Made by a program: the position numbers and the translations under genes. Positions 38,463 through 42,186 of a stretch of DNA of 42,186 nucleotides are shown piece after piece. This DNA comes from Amazonocrinis nigriterrae CENA67. GTDB lineage: Bacteria; Cyanobacteriota; Cyanobacteriia; Cyanobacteriales; Nostocaceae. How positions within the stretch are numbered: the stretch's first letter is position 1; every line of letters begins with the position of its first letter. The notes beneath the pieces are model-generated. The model did not search any database. It was not told the DNA's origin and was given only the letters and a program-made list of their open reading frames with translations. Location of the stretch: assembly GCF_016056305.1 (NCBI RefSeq), contig NZ_JAECZC010000066.1:25769-67954 (forward strand), read 5' to 3'.

Positions 38463-39875
38463 TTAATTCGGTTGCTGCACAGGAATTTCAATCACAAATT
38501 CAGCCCCTTCTCCAGGTGCTGAAATACACTCTAGCGTACCGCGATGTTTATCCACCACAATTTGATAGCTGATGGATAATCCTAAACCAGTACCTTGTCC
38601 CACAGGTTTAGTAGTAAAGAAAGGGTCAAATAATTTAGTCTTAACTTTCTCTGGAATTCCTGGGCCATTATCTTTAATGCTGATTATCAAGCGCTCTTGA
38701 TTTTTCACTTGAGTACGAATGATAATGTGACTGGGGTTTTGTAGAATCTCGTCTTGGCAGCTATGATGAGAATACTCATGTAAAGCATCAATTGCATTAC
38801 TTAAGATATTCATAAATACCTGATTCATTTGCCCAGCATAGCATTCCACAAGAGGCAAATCTCCATATTCTCTAATAACTTCAATGGGCGGTTGGTCTGA
38901 TTTGGCTTTCAGACGATGCTGCAAAATCAGTAAGGTGCTATCAATACCTTCGTGGATATCCACAAATCTCATTTCTACTTGATCGAGTCGTGAGAAGTTA
39001 CGTAGAGTTTTGACAATCTCACATATCCGACTCGCGCCAAGTTCCATTGAAGATAAAATTTTTGGTAAATCTTCTATGATAAACTCTAAGTCAAAATTAT
39101 TAACTAATGCTTCAATTTCCAGATGATTGTGAGGATAAAGTTGCTGGTATAGTTTGACAAGACTCAATAAATCTTGAGTATATTCTTTAACATACTTGAG
39201 GTTCCCATAAATGAAATTTACAGGATTATTAATTTCATGTCCAACACCAGCCACTAACTGTCCCAGTGAAGACATTTTTTCAGTTTGAATCAATTGAGAT
39301 TGGGTTTGCTGCAACTCATGAAGAGTTTGTTCTAAATCTTGGGCTTGTTTTGCAGCAGTTTTAGCCAAATATTCTTGAACTTTTAGTGCTTTTTCTAGCT
39401 GTAATTGTCGCTGTTTGAGTTCATCTGTTAATTTTTTAACATCTTCTAAAGCGTTATTTTTAGCTTTGAGTAAAAATATCAAGTCAACAGTTTGGTCATG
39501 AATTGCAAAGTCTTTTAGCCTAAGATTGTAGGCAGATATAGCAGCTAAATCACTTACCCAAACAGAGCAAAGAAAAAGCATAACATCCTGCTCTTGGATA
39601 TACATCATTTGCCCTTTGAGAAGGATGCCATTATAAAGAGATTCAATTAAAAATAAAGAGTTAAGACGCTTGGCGATCGCACTAAAATCAATCCGAATAT
39701 TCGGACGCTTAATTTGAAAATGTTCCTCAATTAAATTACCATGTAAAGGTTCTGGGTGAATACGTTGTAAAACTTCCCCAACTTGTAGAATCTTCCTCTC
39801 ACGATTGAACACAATATGAAATGGAAAGGCTTGGTTAAATAATTGTGGTGGAATATTGAATTGGGGGGAGTTCAT
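38463..39875 (-). CDS. H-NOX-associated histidine kinase, 470 aa
   Basis: The N-terminal 150 residues (FHIVFNRERKILQVGEVLQ, GQMMYIQEQDVMLFL) fit the HNOBA domain, which pairs with H-NOX sensors. A coiled coil follows (LKQRQLQLEKALKVQEYLAK), then HisKA with the phosphoacceptor in VAGVGHEINNPVNF, and a HATPase with NILSNAID, DNGPGI and GTGLGLSI. It starts 7 bases after the H-NOX gene, an operon in which gas sensing controls kinase activity. Confidence 0.9.
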   Translation of the reverse strand: MNSPQFNIPPQLFNQAFPFHIVFNRERKILQVGEVLQRIHPEPLHGNLIEEHFQIKRPNIRIDFSAIAKRLNSLFLIESLYNGILLKGQMMYIQEQDVMLFLCSVWVSDLAAISAYNLRLKDFAIHDQTVDLIFLLKAKNNALEDVKKLTDELKQRQLQLEKALKVQEYLAKTAAKQAQDLEQTLHELQQTQSQLIQTEKMSSLGQLVAGVGHEINNPVNFIYGNLKYVKEYTQDLLSLVKLYQQLYPHNHLEIEALVNNFDLEFIIEDLPKILSSMELGASRICEIVKTLRNFSRLDQVEMRFVDIHEGIDSTLLILQHRLKAKSDQPPIEVIREYGDLPLVECYAGQMNQVFMNILSNAIDALHEYSHHSCQDEILQNPSHIIIRTQVKNQERLIISIKDNGPGIPEKVKTKLFDPFFTTKPVGQGTGLGLSISYQIVVDKHRGTLECISAPGEGAEFVIEIPVQQPN

Positions 39876-39882
39876 GAAATAG

Positions 39883-40434
39883 TTAGTGATGTTTGTACTC
39901 TATCAAGAAAGCATCATGGTCAGCACCCTCTTCTCGATCTTGAATTTGGGTAATGTTAACTTTTGTATTAAATCTAGCTCCTAAACCTCTGAGTAAGCCA
40001 ACAACCATTGGAGCTAGTCCTTTTCGCTCAGAATGGTAGTTCAATTGCAAAGCATTTTCTTGCGCTTCAGTGCATTCAAACGAAGGGGGATTATATTGTG
40101 GAAAATGTACACTCAAACGAGTATGAAGGTCATCCAAATTTTCCAGGAATTCAGCAAAGTTATCCCCACTCATATCCATCATTGCACCGTAGCCAGCCTT
40201 GCCAGTGTACTGTATCCAATACTCTCCAAAGGCTTGCATAACTTCCGTAGGAGTTAAATCAATAACTTCACTTGTCGCCTTCACCAATTTGTGAGTCAAG
40301 TCATCAGGATAGGTTTCCATCCTCAAAAAAGTCTCTAATTCTAGTTCTGCCTTTTTTTTAATTATCTGCCAAGTTTCCTCCCCAAAGCGATCGCATACCA
40401 TATCTTGAAGCGCTTTATTTATGAGACCGTACAT
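39883..40434 (-). CDS. H-NOX heme nitric-oxide/oxygen sensor, 183 aa
   Basis: The heme ligand H104 is in LDDLHTRLSV, and the heme-propionate motif Y-x-S-x-R is LNYHSERKG (Y133, S135, R137). The N-terminal MYGLINKALQDMVCDRFG is typical. Bacterial H-NOX proteins bind NO (some O2) and control the neighbouring kinase. The distal-pocket tyrosine needed for O2 binding cannot be judged by eye, so NO sensing is the default. Confidence 0.93.
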   Translation of the reverse strand: MYGLINKALQDMVCDRFGEETWQIIKKKAELELETFLRMETYPDDLTHKLVKATSEVIDLTPTEVMQAFGEYWIQYTGKAGYGAMMDMSGDNFAEFLENLDDLHTRLSVHFPQYNPPSFECTEAQENALQLNYHSERKGLAPMVVGLLRGLGARFNTKVNITQIQDREEGADHDAFLIEYKHH

Positions 40435-40548
40435 CTAGTTTTTCCTTTTACTTGTACTCGTGTATCATTGATTTCATCATATCTAGTCAAGTTACCAAAT
40501 AAACATTCAAAATCCTCCTGTTAAAATACTTACATGTTTGTGTAACTC

Positions 40549-40902
40549 TTAACCAAAAGTCGTGCCGTTCCAGCCCCACATTGCACCCTTGGCATCCGCA
40601 AACTCTATATAAATGCGATTTGTAGGCACACCCAAAGTTTGGTTAATCTGTTGGCAAAAATCCTGACTCATAGCCTCAGTTTGGTCTGGCTTCATAGTGC
40701 CAACACTCTTAATTTCAACGTAGCAAACAGGGTCTGTAGTACCAGCAAATGTCATGTCAATTCCCTGTTCAAAAGCTGTCATCACATAGGATTCTGGTTT
40801 GCCCAAATGTTTTGCTAACTTGCCTGATAAACTCAAAAGCATTGCCTCAACTTCAGCTTTTTGCACAGCAGATACAGAAGTTTGCACTTTAATTAAAGGC
40901 AT
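40549..40902 (-). CDS. MIF-like phenylpyruvate tautomerase, 117 aa
   Basis: A member of the MIF family with catalytic Pro2 after the start methionine (MPLIKVQTS) and the conserved end MWGWNGTTFG. The block SYVMTAFEQGIDMTFAGT matches the trimer core. Bacterial MIF-like proteins show tautomerase activity; the physiological substrate is unknown. Confidence 0.9.
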   Translation of the reverse strand: MPLIKVQTSVSAVQKAEVEAMLLSLSGKLAKHLGKPESYVMTAFEQGIDMTFAGTTDPVCYVEIKSVGTMKPDQTEAMSQDFCQQINQTLGVPTNRIYIEFADAKGAMWGWNGTTFG

Positions 40903-41009
40903 AGTACTGAATTAGAATTTTCAATTTGATTAACATTGTTAAGTTTATCCAACCACAAGGGATATGAGGATATGTAGAAATGCGGAGATGGGGAAATGGG
41001 GGAGATGAG

Positions 41010-41106
41010 GGGATGGGTGATGGGTAATGGGTAATGGGTGAGATGTGGTGAATAATAGTAAAATCCAATTACCAATTACCAATTCCCAATTCCCCATTCC
41101 CAATGC
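41010..41106 (+). repeat. Dispersed intergenic repeat, copy 4
   Basis: GGGTGATGGGTAATGGG units, then GAGATGTGGTGAATAATAG and CCAATTACCAATTACC, as at 10738. Confidence 0.8.
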
Positions 41107-41107
41107 C

Positions 41108-41905
41108 CTATGCCCAATTCCCACTGACTGAAGAACGAAATAAATGATTATGTTCAGGATGATATAAACGCGATCGCCCTGTTGTCGGTAAAAGTGCTCG
41201 ACTAATTACATAAAGTGTGGTACGAATCAGTTTTTCTTCATGAGTACAGTCTGCCATTTGATTCAGGGGAACCACCCTAATTTTTTCATCAGGCCATCCC
41301 AAGCGAAAGCAAATCGCTACTGGGGTTTCGGCTGGGTAGTGTTCGAGTAGTTTGGCTTGGGCATTTTCCACATGACGCGCACTGAGATAAAGACAGAGGC
41401 TAGCCTGATGTGCCGCAAGATCAGCTAATTCTTCTTTAGTGGGAACTTCTGTACGTCCACTGATACGTGTTAAAATGATAGTTTGGACTAAACCTGGTAC
41501 AGTCAGTTCTATTTTGAGTTTGGCAGCGGCTGCTTGAAAAGCGCTAATACCGGGTATGACTTCAAAGGGAATGTTAGCCTCACTGAGCAGTTGTATTTGC
41601 TCACCAATTGCACTGTAGAGACTGGGGTCACCGGAATGGAGACGAACAACAGATTTGTGCTGCGATCGCACTCGTTCTATCATCAGCTCTAGAATCTCTT
41701 CTAAAGTCTTATTGGCAGTCTGAATAATTTCTGCATCTTCTCGGCAAATTTGCAAAAGCTGTTCGGGTACTAAAGAATCAGCAAATAAAACTACATCTGC
41801 AACAGCCAGCAACTTCTGCGCCTTCACCGTTAATAAATCTGGATCTCCCGGCCCTGCACCCACAATATACACTGCTGATTGTATGTAACCTAAATTATTT
41901 TGCAT
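41108..41905 (-). CDS. cobM: Precorrin-4 C11-methyltransferase, 265 aa
   Basis: An enzyme of cobalamin synthesis that transfers methyl from SAM to C11 of precorrin-4 (or the cobalt form, CbiF). The GPGDPDLLTVKAQKLL motif, VVRLHSGDPSLYSAIGEQ and the PGISAFQAAAAKL block are diagnostic. I chose ATG 41905; the TTG at 41956 adds 17 codons without family support. Confidence 0.92.
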   Translation of the reverse strand: MQNNLGYIQSAVYIVGAGPGDPDLLTVKAQKLLAVADVVLFADSLVPEQLLQICREDAEIIQTANKTLEEILELMIERVRSQHKSVVRLHSGDPSLYSAIGEQIQLLSEANIPFEVIPGISAFQAAAAKLKIELTVPGLVQTIILTRISGRTEVPTKEELADLAAHQASLCLYLSARHVENAQAKLLEHYPAETPVAICFRLGWPDEKIRVVPLNQMADCTHEEKLIRTTLYVISRALLPTTGRSRLYHPEHNHLFRSSVSGNWA

Positions 41906-42004
41906 ACTATATTTTTTGTTGCATTTACGTAATTCCAACAGACAGAAAATTCTCAAAAAATTTTTTTCGTATTTTCTCAGTATCTTTCCGGATTTAGGAT
42001 CTTC

Positions 42005-42075
42005 GCTCTAGTAGAAAGAAATGGTAGATGCACCCTGGTTAAGCCCTAGAGAAAACTCTGGGGCATTTTTTATTT
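42005..42075 (+). ncRNA. Candidate small RNA with intrinsic terminator
   Basis: GCCCTAGAG and CTCTGGGGC (42043-42064) pair with one G-U around AAAA, followed by ATTTTTTATTTTT. A -10-like TAGGAT lies at 41995-42000, so a transcript of about 70 nt would begin near 42007. No ORF fits. The size and layout are like the nitrogen-regulated NsiR4 RNA of cyanobacteria, but I cannot confirm sequence identity and do not see a clear NtcA site. Confidence 0.45.
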
Positions 42076-42186
42076 TTGGGAATTGGGAATTGGGAATTGG
42101 GAATTGGGAATGGGGCATTGGCCATTACTTATTCTTTGTGTCCCCCTATCCCCCTCATCCCCCTCATCCCCTCATCTCCCTATCCC
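42076..42186. repeat. Tandem GGGAATT repeat and pyrimidine tract
   Basis: Five GGGAATT heptamers are followed by CCCCCTATCCCCCTCATCCC-like low complexity running off the window. Confidence 0.75.

Overview
The window comes from a filamentous, probably heterocyst-forming cyanobacterium (Nostocales). The evidence is the frequent HIP1 octamer GCGATCGC, AT-rich spacers full of seven-base tandem repeats and dispersed repeats typical of this group, and genes such as menB, type 2 NADH dehydrogenase, glycolate dehydrogenase glcE/glcF, two IM30/PspA proteins, CsbD and cobM.

The striking part is the minus strand from about 10.67 kb down to 3.2 kb. A Ro60-type gene (TROVE plus vWA) sits in a run of minus-strand genes: a 66-residue beta-grasp (ubiquitin-like) candidate, a 242-residue unknown, a full-length ribosomal protein L7/L12 paralogue, Ro60, a 252-residue protein with a HEPN-like RN..H motif, a 275-residue unknown and a ThiF/E1-type adenylating enzyme. 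Between them lie six elements, called A to F here by position of discovery (A 4857-5059, F 7814-7912, B 8482-8609, C 9475-9616, D 9727-9909, E 10213-10331). All six share one frame on the minus strand: an outer stem with changing sequence but kept pairing, the fixed internal-loop strands CCCNNAC (5' side) and AACUUG (3' side), and a second stem that also changes while staying paired. The loop resembles the Ro60-binding loop of Y RNAs, so I read them as Y RNAs (Yrl-like).

Inside this frame each RNA carries a different cargo, and most cargoes copy parts of the translation machinery. A has close copies of the 23S rRNA GTPase-associated centre and of the sarcin-ricin loop. D has a 24/26 copy of the 23S helix 69-71 strand. 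B and E carry tRNA cloverleaves (anticodons UAA and CUA), C carries a circularly permuted tRNA with closed acceptor stem, and E is itself inserted in the anticodon arm of another tRNA-like fold (10160-10368). F is a plain hairpin. A D-armless tRNA- or tmRNA-like domain (10432-10512) lies at the promoter end. A 16-base promoter-proximal motif is shared between the start of the island and element A. I infer a Ro60/Y-RNA island that mimics the ribosomal factor-binding site and tRNAs, possibly as decoy or sensor for translation factors, ribotoxins or RNA quality control, coupled to a ubiquitin-like modification step.

The rest is ordinary core or accessory genome: two unknown plus-strand genes (1.0-2.5 kb); NDH-2 (11.3 kb); a REC-histidine kinase; glcE-glcF; a low-temperature or stress cluster (17.4-20.6 kb: secreted small protein, coiled-coil protein, Lti46.2-like protein, GlsB/YeaQ membrane protein, CsbD); a second REC-histidine kinase and a NarL-type regulator; menB; a DciA-like protein; a SPOR-like membrane protein; PspA and Vipp1 in tandem; thioredoxin; an aminotransferase; a PEP-CTERM protein; a repeat cluster; a CheY-like regulator; uvrC; rlmN; an H-NOX/histidine kinase pair; a MIF-like tautomerase; cobM; and a candidate sRNA at the right edge. 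I worked by eye; rRNA and tRNA comparisons are from memory of conserved sequences and need a covariance-model search.
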